Shown piece by piece: positions 52,425-60,339 of a DNA stretch of 64,000 nt. The stretch spans positions 496,001-560,000 of the forward strand of contig JACPYL010000008.1 of assembly GCA_016196065.1 (NCBI GenBank), given 5' to 3'. Both the position numbers and the translations under genes were made by a program. Position 1 is the first letter of the stretch; each line of letters starts with the position of its first letter. This DNA comes from Acidobacteriota bacterium. Its GTDB lineage: Bacteria > Acidobacteriota > Terriglobia > Terriglobales > Acidobacteriaceae. The notes below the pieces were generated by a model. The model did no database searches. It was not told the DNA's origin and saw only the letters and a program-made list of their open reading frames with translations.

Positions 52425-52565
52425 GACTTGCGAAGAACGATTATAGCGTGAGCGCGGTCTGGGATGTTGGCGATGGTATGGGGAGGAGAGTTCCCAAAGT
52501 CACATTCGATTTTCGCAGGCGAGGAAGCGGCACAAATAAGCCAGTCATTTATAATCAGTTGCAGT

Positions 52566-52642
52566 CGGGGCGTAGCGCAGCCTGGTAGCGCACCTGCCTT
52601 GGGCGCAGGGGGTCGTGAGTTCAAATCTCGCCGCCCCGACCA
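52566..52642 (+). tRNA. tRNA-Pro (TGG)
   Basis: Acceptor CGGGGCG/CGCCCCG, D-arm GCGCAGCCTGGTAGCGC, anticodon stem CCTGC/GCAGG with loop CTTGGGC (anticodon TGG), T-arm GTGAGTTCAAATCTCGC, encoded CCA at 52640-52642. Confidence 0.97.
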
Positions 52643-52682
52643 ATCATCACCCACTTGCACGCAAAATAAACTGCGGATGCTC

Positions 52683-55600
52683 TCACTGCACTACGAGCGT
52701 GAGGGTGGTCGTATGGGTTAGTGAGCCCGAATTGGCCGTCACCGTGATGGTATAGGTGCCGGCGGGTGTTCCCGTTGCACCACCTCCACCTCCGCCTCCG
52801 CCTCCGCCTCCATTTGTGCCGCCACCGCCGCATCCGGCCAGCCCGATAGTAATCAGCGACAGAAGGAACAGCAGCGACAGAAGAAGAGAGCGGCCTTTGC
52901 GGCGCTGTCGGGCCCGCGCCAACGGAACGACCAAGGCGCCTAACAATCCGATCGTCGAACTCAACCAAATCGATGGAACAAAGGGCGAGATCATCCCTGC
53001 TACGGGCGCTGTTGTTCGCGCTGTGGTCGTTACCGAGAGAGTGCCAATCCCTTTCCCGCTCCCGAGCGGATACGAGTTCGGGTTCACCGAACAGGTGGTA
53101 GCCTTCGCCGGAACCGTGCAGGAGACGGTAACGGTACCAGTGAATCCAAAGAACGGGTTCACTCCAATATCGTTGATGTAGGACGCCGTGCGACCTGCCG
53201 GCACCGTCTGACTTGTGATTCCTCGATCCGCGACGGCGAAATCTGCAGCCAGATTCAGGGCCAACGGAATCGAATTCGAGGCTGTGTAGTTTCCGTCGCC
53301 AGGATAGCTCGCTGTGACGGAGTATTGCCCGGGGGCGAGTTGCGTGGCGTCAAAGGTAGCAGTTGACTGGGTCGTGCCATTGCCTGTGCTGCCATTGGTC
53401 AACGAAGCCGTCCCCAGCACCGTGTTGCCGGAATAAAATGTAACGGTTCCTGTGGCTGGAGCGCCGGTTCCCGAGGCGCTGACGGTTGCCGTCAGCAGAA
53501 ATGATTCTGACGTCTGCTGGGACGCGAGCAACGTATTGGTCGCGAGGCTGGTGATATTGAAATTGATGGGCGTCAAATCGACGCTGGAATTGAAGCTGGG
53601 GTCCCCGTAGTATCCTGCGGTGAGGGAGTGGGATCCTGCTTGGATTTGTGTAAGAGGCGGAGTCAACGCATTGCCACTCGCATCCAGCCAGTTGGACCCC
53701 GCACTCGCTCCGTTCGTGTCCCAGAAGTTTACCCAATTCCCCGGGGTGCCGTAGCCCGATTGCCCGCTGACGTGCGCCTGATAATAGACGGGCGTTCCGT
53801 ACGGGCCCCCTGTGAATGGAATGAAATTCCCGCCCCCATCTTTTGTCAGCACCGAAAACGTAATGGTGGTTGGTTCCGCCTGAATCGTCACTGATACGGG
53901 GGGAGTGGAATCACTTCCCGCATACGTTCCATCGCCGGCATAGTGGGCATAGACCTGATACGATCCGCCCGGCAGCAGGTGCGTTACACCAGCAAAATTC
54001 GACTGATTGTCCAACGAAAACGTGCTCACCGTAAAATCACCCACGATATTACCCGGCGGATATTGCGTGAACCAGACCGATCCGGACGGCGTGCCCGTTC
54101 CGCTATTCGGTGTCACGGTTCCGGATACATTTGCGGGCGAGCCGTGTACGGCTGTGGTGGGACTGATCGAAAAGGTCGTTGTCGTCGGACTGAATGTCAC
54201 CGAACTCCACTGGTTGATCAGGTTCGTTACGTTGACCGATCCCAGTCCGGTAGCTTGATCGTAGCCGGTTCCTGCCTGATAGGTTGCGTCGGGAGTTCCG
54301 TACTTGGGTTCACCGGGAACCGCATTATTGCCAACCGTGACATCGTTGAAAATGCATGTGCTCGCTGGAAGCGTCGTGATGGAAGCGTTGCATTGAGAGA
54401 GATTTTCCGCGGCCGCCAACCTGTACAGCACATAGTTCGGCTGCCCGACACGCACCAGTTGTTTTTGAATCACCAGGGACATGACTCCCGCGAAGGCAGG
54501 CGTTGACGCAGATGTTCCGCCCACGCCGATGAAGCTGATATTCCCATGCGAATCTGGGATACACGATCCCCGGATGCAAAGCAGATAAGGATCGTGCGTA
54601 GCAGCGGTGAGAGAAACATCAGGCAGGTGTCGAGCGTTATCGGAAGGAATGCCTGTTACACCTGCTTGCCAGGATGGCTTTGAAAAGAATGTGCTGGCGC
54701 CCCCGCCACCCGCCCAAATATTGGGATTAGTGCATCCGGGCTGACCTGCCGCGCAGCTTTGATTCCATGGATTTTCGGGAATATACGAAATCGCGGACTC
54801 TAAAGTCGGCTGCGCGTTGGTCGGCCTCCAGTACGTGCTGTCGTGTCCGTTTTCATTGAAGATCGTTCCGCCCACAGCCACGGTATATGGCGATGAAGCC
54901 AGCATGTTAACTGACAAACCGTGGGTCGCGATCGACTGGGTATTCGGGTCGTCGCAACCTGCCGACCCGGAATCGCCGGTCGCCACAACATAGGTGATTC
55001 CCTGCGCGGCCGCCTGCTGCGCCAGGCTCGAAATACCTGCTGCTTCGGCAGCGGTGAAATTTGCTTCGCAGCTGCCGAAACTCTCGCTCATCACGTCCGC
55101 GAGGTTATTATCGATGATGTATGCTTCGGACAAGTCGACTCCGTCTGTGGTGTTGGTCGACTTAGAGACCACCAATTCCACAAAGGCTGTGGGTGCGACC
55201 GCTCCCGCCCATGTGGTGTCGAGTACCGCCTCCACTTCCTCGCTTCCGCCCAAGTTTCCTGGATCGTCGCCGTTCACGACCACTCGGTAGGACGTGGCCT
55301 GGTCGTACATCCAAAAATGGAAATAAGTCACATCCTGGAGATTGATATTGGAGCGACCGACGATCGCGATCTTGGAAGACCAACCTACCAGCGGGTTAAA
55401 GTTGTAAATGGTGTAGTAGTCCGCCGGTCCCAGGGCATGCAACCCATTGCCGGAGGTGAATTGCGGACGTTCCCCTGCCTCGGCTTTCGCGGTAAATTGC
55501 GTCCCGGTCACGTGAACGAGAGGATTCTTATAAAAATTGTGCAGCGTGAATACACCTGCTACCGCCGGCGATAACGCTGCAGGAATGGTCGGATCCCCAG

Positions 55601-56126
55601 CGTTGGCCCAATGCTCTTTACCGTTCACCACAAATTTCCGGATTGAGGTTTCGAATGCCTCCTGCACCTGGGTCGCCGTGCCAGAGAACTCAATCAGCGT
55701 TCGCCCTTTATTTACTTGCACCGCATGAAATCCCTGTACTTGCAGCCACGCAGTGATTTTCTGGATATCGGCGTCCGCCGGGCCAAATTGCTGACCAAAC
55801 TGGTCGGGTGTTAACCATCGGCGATAGCGAGGCGAAGCTTTATCCTGCTGGTCGTCAAGCAACTTTCGCAATTCCGATTCCTGTTCGGGACTGCGTTTGA
55901 GCACGAGCAGCATGCGATCCATTGCCAAGTCACGTGGCGCGAGGCCGCGGCCAAATTCCGCGCGAGCCAAGCGATGGACATTGCCCGTCAGCTTAATCCG
56001 GTTTGCGTTGTCCACTGGTTCGACCAAGCGCGGGACCACCTGCGCAAAGCAGACGGTTGTTTTCACAAGAAAAATAATCCCTAGGACCAAATGGGAGGTC
56101 AGTAACCTACAGCGATGTGCACTCAT
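52683..56126 (-). CDS. Secreted sedolisin (S53) protease with Ig-like repeats and C-terminal lipoprotein-like module
   Basis: 1147 residues. Signal peptide, pro-domain (about 45-200; KASPRYRRWLTPDQFGQQFG), S53 catalytic domain with Glu299 and Asp303 in SEEVEAVLD, SATGDSGSAGC-type Asp near 385 and the nucleophile Ser539 in GVGGTSASTPAFAGV. Then three or so Ig-like repeats (VTFSPTTTTFSISPT; LASQQTSESFLLTATVSASG). The last 100 residues hold a helix, RARQRRKGR, a second helix, LAGCGGGG, a long Gly run and TPAGTYTITVTANSG. Acid-active collagen/protein-degrading protease expected; exported. GGGAG precedes the ATG. Confidence 0.9.
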   Translation of the reverse strand: MSAHRCRLLTSHLVLGIIFLVKTTVCFAQVVPRLVEPVDNANRIKLTGNVHRLARAEFGRGLAPRDLAMDRMLLVLKRSPEQESELRKLLDDQQDKASPRYRRWLTPDQFGQQFGPADADIQKITAWLQVQGFHAVQVNKGRTLIEFSGTATQVQEAFETSIRKFVVNGKEHWANAGDPTIPAALSPAVAGVFTLHNFYKNPLVHVTGTQFTAKAEAGERPQFTSGNGLHALGPADYYTIYNFNPLVGWSSKIAIVGRSNINLQDVTYFHFWMYDQATSYRVVVNGDDPGNLGGSEEVEAVLDTTWAGAVAPTAFVELVVSKSTNTTDGVDLSEAYIIDNNLADVMSESFGSCEANFTAAEAAGISSLAQQAAAQGITYVVATGDSGSAGCDDPNTQSIATHGLSVNMLASSPYTVAVGGTIFNENGHDSTYWRPTNAQPTLESAISYIPENPWNQSCAAGQPGCTNPNIWAGGGGASTFFSKPSWQAGVTGIPSDNARHLPDVSLTAATHDPYLLCIRGSCIPDSHGNISFIGVGGTSASTPAFAGVMSLVIQKQLVRVGQPNYVLYRLAAAENLSQCNASITTLPASTCIFNDVTVGNNAVPGEPKYGTPDATYQAGTGYDQATGLGSVNVTNLINQWSSVTFSPTTTTFSISPTTAVHGSPANVSGTVTPNSGTGTPSGSVWFTQYPPGNIVGDFTVSTFSLDNQSNFAGVTHLLPGGSYQVYAHYAGDGTYAGSDSTPPVSVTIQAEPTTITFSVLTKDGGGNFIPFTGGPYGTPVYYQAHVSGQSGYGTPGNWVNFWDTNGASAGSNWLDASGNALTPPLTQIQAGSHSLTAGYYGDPSFNSSVDLTPINFNITSLATNTLLASQQTSESFLLTATVSASGTGAPATGTVTFYSGNTVLGTASLTNGSTGNGTTQSTATFDATQLAPGQYSVTASYPGDGNYTASNSIPLALNLAADFAVADRGITSQTVPAGRTASYINDIGVNPFFGFTGTVTVSCTVPAKATTCSVNPNSYPLGSGKGIGTLSVTTTARTTAPVAGMISPFVPSIWLSSTIGLLGALVVPLARARQRRKGRSLLLSLLFLLSLITIGLAGCGGGGTNGGGGGGGGGGGATGTPAGTYTITVTANSGSLTHTTTLTLVVQ
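52780..52828. repeat. CCTCCG triplet-repeat tract encoding poly-glycine
   Basis: Tandem CACCTCCACCTCCGCCTCCG units on the plus strand encode an uninterrupted run of 11 glycines after TN near the C-terminus of the sedolisin. Such a tract is expected to vary in length by slippage. Confidence 0.6.
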
Positions 56127-56681
56127 TCACCGCTCCCTATGAGTACGTAGATGCCGCACTCCGACCGTCCGAAGGTGACAAACACTTGTGCGCCACAGAT
56201 GGAGTACCAGAGCCTGAAATGCGGTATCGAGTCGTCCTTGCTTTATAACTCGGCTCACAATATCGGTCACAGTGTAATGGCATCAGTTATGCCTTGTCTA
56301 ACTATTTATCGCCTTGACGAAGGCGTCGGATCGAAACAAGCTCACCCTACTTACTCGCCTTGCAAGCGCAAGACGTAGTTATTTATTCTCTTGAATGAAG
56401 CGGAGGCCAAGGTGGACGTCGACCTGAACGAGCGGTGAATCGTGGCGGGACGGCACCAGTTTGGCAGGCCGGAACGTGGCCCGGGCGGGGCTACTAGTCC
56501 TTCGCACGTCTCTTGAGCGCAGGGGGTCCGCGGTTCAAATCCGCGCGGCCCGACTACTAATCCTCCTGGCCCCATATCAGCACCTTGCGCCTACCTTCGC
56601 CTCTACCCTGCAGATCCCGCCAATAATCGCAAGAGAGAGACAGAGTGGCTGCGGTGCGCGAGACCCGTTAAAATTGCTCGC
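56127..56681. other. Non-coding spacer holding a decayed tRNA
   Basis: About 555 bp between divergent sedolisin and esterase genes. It should contain both promoters (TAAAAT at 56669-56674 is 7 nt before the esterase ATG). The only other recognisable element is the tRNA-like sequence described next; open frames crossing it look spurious. Confidence 0.4.
56482..56556 (+). pseudogene. Decayed tRNA-Pro-like sequence
   Basis: The 3' half is intact: T-arm CGCGGTTCAAATCCGCG and acceptor CGGCCCG, pairing 6 of 7 with CGGGCGG at 56482-56488. GCGCAGGGGGTC and TTCAAATC are shared with the tRNA-Pro at 52566, and 38 of the last 52 bases match. The D-arm is missing, the anticodon stem CGTCT/GCAGG does not pair and CCA is CTA, so it is not functional. 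Confidence 0.6.
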
Positions 56682-57848
56682 ATGAAAATGCGACCAACGT
56701 CACGATTCCTCCTTGCCGCTATTTTTCTTGGTTTCTCCTTACTGAGCGGTGTCCCGGCATACGGGCAAGCTCCCAAATCGTTTGATTCTCACGAAGTCCA
56801 TCCCGACGGAAGCATCACGTTCCGCTACAAAGATGCCGGGGCCAAGAAGGTTTCTCTGATCCTTGATGGCGCGGGCGATCCGTTGCCCATGGCGAAGGAT
56901 AAGGATATGGAGGGCGTGTGGAGCATCGTGACGCCTCCGTTGAAGCCGGAGATTTACGGGTACGCATTTGAAGTCGATGGCCAGGGACTGCTCGATCCGA
57001 AAAATACAGTGGTAAAACCGAACTTGCTCTATCTCGGAAATGCCGTGACAGTTCCGGGCAAGACTGCACAACTCTGGGATGTGCTCGACGTGCCGCACGG
57101 AGACGTCCATCACCATTTCTACACTTCTAAAGTCGTGCTCGGCCTCGCCGACGGGCAAAGTGAATATTTCGTTTACACGCCGCCGAACTACGATCCGAAG
57201 AGAGCCAACCCGTATCCGGTCCTCTACCTGCTGCACGGCTGGAGCGATCTCGCAAACGGGTGGACGGAGGTCGGCGAGGCAAATTTCATCCTCGACAACC
57301 TCATCGCGCAAGGTAAAGCGCAACCCATGATCGTCGTGATGCCTCTCGGATATGGCGACATGAAATTCGTCCTCGGCGGCGATGGAGGCTGGGACAACCC
57401 CAAATCCATCGATCACAACGTGGACCTGTTCACTCAGGCTTTGCTGACCGAAGTGCTGCCGCGCGTGGAGTCCGCCTATCACGTCTCTCGCGACCGCAAT
57501 GACCGAGCGATCACCGGCCTTTCCATGGGAGGGCTAGAAAGCTTGTCGATCGGGCTGTCTCATTCCGAACAATTTGCCTGGGTCGGGGGATTCAGTTCCG
57601 CGGCGGCAACGCTGGTTGGTCATGAGCGCCTTGCGAAATTGGATGGGAAGACCGCCGATCTGCGACTGCTCTGGATTGCTTGCGGGACGGATGAAGGACT
57701 GATCAAGCCGAACCGCGAACTCATCTCATGGCTTACGACCAAGGGGATCACGGCGACCGCGATCGAGACGCCAGGAATGCATGATTGGATGGTGTGGCGG
57801 GACAATCTGTCGCACTTCGCGCCGCTGCTATTTCAGAAAGCCAAATAA
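56682..57848 (+). CDS. Secreted CE1-type esterase with N-terminal E-set domain
   Basis: 388 residues. Signal peptide (LLAAIFLGFSLLSGVPAYG), an N-terminal carbohydrate-binding-like E-set (about 30-110) and an alpha/beta-hydrolase domain: PYPVLYLLHGWSD, nucleophile Ser281 in ITGLSMGGLES, and MHDWMVWRDNL with the base His. Similar to enterochelin/feruloyl/acetyl-xylan esterases. Leaderless-type upstream region. Confidence 0.85.
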   Translation: MKMRPTSRFLLAAIFLGFSLLSGVPAYGQAPKSFDSHEVHPDGSITFRYKDAGAKKVSLILDGAGDPLPMAKDKDMEGVWSIVTPPLKPEIYGYAFEVDGQGLLDPKNTVVKPNLLYLGNAVTVPGKTAQLWDVLDVPHGDVHHHFYTSKVVLGLADGQSEYFVYTPPNYDPKRANPYPVLYLLHGWSDLANGWTEVGEANFILDNLIAQGKAQPMIVVMPLGYGDMKFVLGGDGGWDNPKSIDHNVDLFTQALLTEVLPRVESAYHVSRDRNDRAITGLSMGGLESLSIGLSHSEQFAWVGGFSSAAATLVGHERLAKLDGKTADLRLLWIACGTDEGLIKPNRELISWLTTKGITATAIETPGMHDWMVWRDNLSHFAPLLFQKAK

Positions 57849-57904
57849 GCTCGACGAGTCTCAGATTGCTGCCTGATTGTCCGGCAGGAAGCATTCGGTC
57901 CAGA

Positions 57905-58900
57905 CTAACCAGCCACCCGTTGCCCGTCCCGTTTGGGGCGGGCAATTTTTGACTGCGTGCGGAAACGCGCGGGCGGAATTTCAAACTCGCGCTTGAAGGC
58001 GCGATTGAACGCAGCCTCAGACTCGTATCCAACCTCAGCGGCAATCTGCACGACCGAATGGCTCGTGGATGCCAGCATTTGCGCCCCCAACTGGAGGCGC
58101 CATCGCGTCAGGTACGACATGGGAGTGTCACCGAGATAATGTCGAAAGCGTTCGGCCAGCACGGAGCGGGAAATTCCGACTTCCCTGGCTAGCGTCGCAA
58201 TCGTCCACGGACGAGACGGATGGCGATGCATGAGCGCGAGAGTCTTGCCCACTTCCGGATCGCGCGCGCCTGCGAGCCAACCAGTCTGCTCAGCAGGGAG
58301 ATGTGCGATATAGGCGCGCAGTGTCTCGACGAACAAAACTTCGGACAGCTTCGCCAGCACCGCCTCTCCTCCTGCGCGCGCAGCATCCGCCTCGTTGACC
58401 GAGAAGCGGATCGAGTCTTCCAGCCACCGGCCCGAAGCATCGTTACGGATACTGATCTTGAACAAGGGAGGCAGTCCGCTGAGAAAGACCTGGCTCAGTT
58501 GGGGTTCGCAGGCCATGTATCCGCAAACGAATTTTGTAACTTCTCCTCCGCCGCCCGCGCGCCACACTTTCAAGCCTTGGGAAAGAACTTCAGACAACTG
58601 ATGCGAATCGTCAACGGTTTTCGTGGGCGGGCCGTTTTCCATGATGTGCGGATCGCCGTGCGGAACCATGACCAGGTCTCCGGCGTTGAGAGCGACGCGC
58701 TCGCCGTTGTCCAGTTGAATAAAAGCTCTGCCCTCCGTGAGCAGGTGATAAATGATCACGTGCTGCGCGCCCGGTACGAAGTAATTAGCAAGCGCGTGGG
58801 AAGACGCGGCACGAACACTCCAGGGCGCGGAGAATTCGCCGTTATAAAACAATGCGCCTTGCAGCTTGACGACTTTGAGAACTTCCGAAAGTACATCCAT
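57905..58900 (-). CDS. AraC-family transcriptional regulator (cupin_6)
   Basis: 331 residues from ATG at 58900. N-terminal AraC-binding cupin (NYFVPGAQHVIIYHLLTEGR, VMVPHGDPHIM) and a C-terminal double helix-turn-helix (REVGISRSVLAERFRHYLGD, IAAEVGYESEAAFNRAFKRE). Divergent from the DUF4242 and methyltransferase genes, which it may control. The frame extends about 40 codons upstream without support. Confidence 0.88.
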   Translation of the reverse strand: MDVLSEVLKVVKLQGALFYNGEFSAPWSVRAASSHALANYFVPGAQHVIIYHLLTEGRAFIQLDNGERVALNAGDLVMVPHGDPHIMENGPPTKTVDDSHQLSEVLSQGLKVWRAGGGGEVTKFVCGYMACEPQLSQVFLSGLPPLFKISIRNDASGRWLEDSIRFSVNEADAARAGGEAVLAKLSEVLFVETLRAYIAHLPAEQTGWLAGARDPEVGKTLALMHRHPSRPWTIATLAREVGISRSVLAERFRHYLGDTPMSYLTRWRLQLGAQMLASTSHSVVQIAAEVGYESEAAFNRAFKREFEIPPARFRTQSKIARPKRDGQRVAG

Positions 58901-59060
58901 ACAATCTGCAAACCTTCCCGGACTCAGGAGCAAATCATCATACGGCACCTGCTGGTGAGCAAGAAAACAGGACGGGCGGACAAGTCCCCGTCGAGCGCTT
59001 CGTCCATAGTTGAGAAGTAGCAAATACAGATGATTCGATGAGAATCACAAGGAGGACGAC

Positions 59061-59336
59061 TTGAAGAAATACGTAATTGAACGCGAAATCCCGCAGGTGG
59101 GAGCTCTGGAACGAGATCAACTTCAGCAAGCTGCCGCCAAATCCAATCAGGTGCTGGCGCAACTGGGACAAGACATTCAGTGGCAGGAATCGTTTGTCAC
59201 AGCAAACAAAATGTTTTGTATTTACCTGGCGAAGGATGAGGCCATCATCCAGCGGCATGCGGAAATGAGCGGATTCCCTGCCACCAGGATCACGGAAGTC
59301 GGCAAGACGATTGACCCGACGACCGCAAATTCGTAA
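59061..59336 (+). CDS. DUF4242 domain protein
   Basis: 91 residues from TTG with GGAGG six bases upstream. KKYVIEREIPQVGALERDQL, WQESFVTANKMFCIYLAKDE and HAEMSGFPATRITEV are the DUF4242 pattern (ferredoxin-like, SCO4226-type nickel binding reported for the family). Likely co-transcribed with the methyltransferase. Confidence 0.85.
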   Translation: MKKYVIEREIPQVGALERDQLQQAAAKSNQVLAQLGQDIQWQESFVTANKMFCIYLAKDEAIIQRHAEMSGFPATRITEVGKTIDPTTANS

Positions 59337-59400
59337 CGATTCGCAGCCAAGCGGGGTATAGGGACCGGAAATCATGACGACAAGAAATAATGGAGGAACG

Positions 59401-60222
59401 ATGAGCACAACTGAGGTCGCATCACCGATTGATGGCCTGAAGGCGAAGCTGAAAACCACATGGATGGCCGGCGATTACGATCGCTTCTCGCGCTATATGG
59501 AACAGGACGCGCGCGCTTTTTACGAACGCCTGGATGTGCCAGCCGGCTGCCAACTGCTGGATGTGGCCTGCGGCTCCGGCCAACTGGCGCTTTGCGCAGC
59601 ACGGGACGGAGTCGACGTCACGGGCGTGGACATTGCACCCAACCTGGTTCAACGGGCGCAGGCCCGTGCCAATGCCGAAGGCCTGAAGGCGCGCTTTCTG
59701 GAAGGGGACGCCGAGGACCTTCCATTTGAGGATGCTAGCTTCGATGTGGTTGTCAGTTTGATTGGAGCGATGTTTGCACCGCGGCCTGAACTTGTCGCCA
59801 GCGAACTGCTGCGAGTGTGCAGTCCTGGAGGCACGATCGCGATGGCCAATTGGACGCCGGAAGGCTTCGTCGGACAAATGTTCCAGACTTTTGCCAAGTT
59901 CATCGCACCCTCCGGCATGCCGGCACCCGTCTTGTGGGGAGACCCTACGGTCGTTCGCCAGCGTCTGGGACATGGAGTTTCGAGCTTGTCGACAAAGCGC
60001 TGCAACTACAGCATGAACTATCCGTTCTCTCCCGCGGAGGTCGTCGAGTTCTTCGGGCAATACTACGGGCCGACCAATCGCGCCTTCGCATCGCTCGATC
60101 GGGACGCAGCGTCAAAATTGCGGGAAGAATTGACCGCGCTATGGTCAAAGCACAATCGCGGAGGCGAGGGAATGACAGTCGTGCAGGCGGAATATCTGGA
60201 GGTAGTCGCGACCAAGGCGTAA
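59401..60222 (+). CDS. SAM-dependent class I methyltransferase
   Basis: 273 residues, GGAGG upstream. Motif I LLDVACGSGQLALCAAR, motif II VTGVDIAPNLV, GDAEDLPFEDASFDVVVS and PGGTIAMANWTPEGF. Small-molecule methyltransferase of the UbiE/type 11 group; substrate unknown. Confidence 0.85.
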   Translation: MSTTEVASPIDGLKAKLKTTWMAGDYDRFSRYMEQDARAFYERLDVPAGCQLLDVACGSGQLALCAARDGVDVTGVDIAPNLVQRAQARANAEGLKARFLEGDAEDLPFEDASFDVVVSLIGAMFAPRPELVASELLRVCSPGGTIAMANWTPEGFVGQMFQTFAKFIAPSGMPAPVLWGDPTVVRQRLGHGVSSLSTKRCNYSMNYPFSPAEVVEFFGQYYGPTNRAFASLDRDAASKLREELTALWSKHNRGGEGMTVVQAEYLEVVATKA

Positions 60223-60339
60223 GACTCTGTGCCATTTGATTCCTAGCCCTCCCCCATTCCTCCAGCCTACAATGACAGTTCGGCGGCGCGGCAAGGTTGA
60301 TCCCGAGGCTGCGTCGCCGCAACTCAAAGAGGAACATCT

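Noticed and set aside
56351-56575. Open frame and possible tRNA-Ser(TGA) at the tRNA-like sequence
   Set aside because: The frame is a translation of tRNA-type sequence. As a tRNA it lacks a D-arm, a paired anticodon stem, a long variable arm and CCA.
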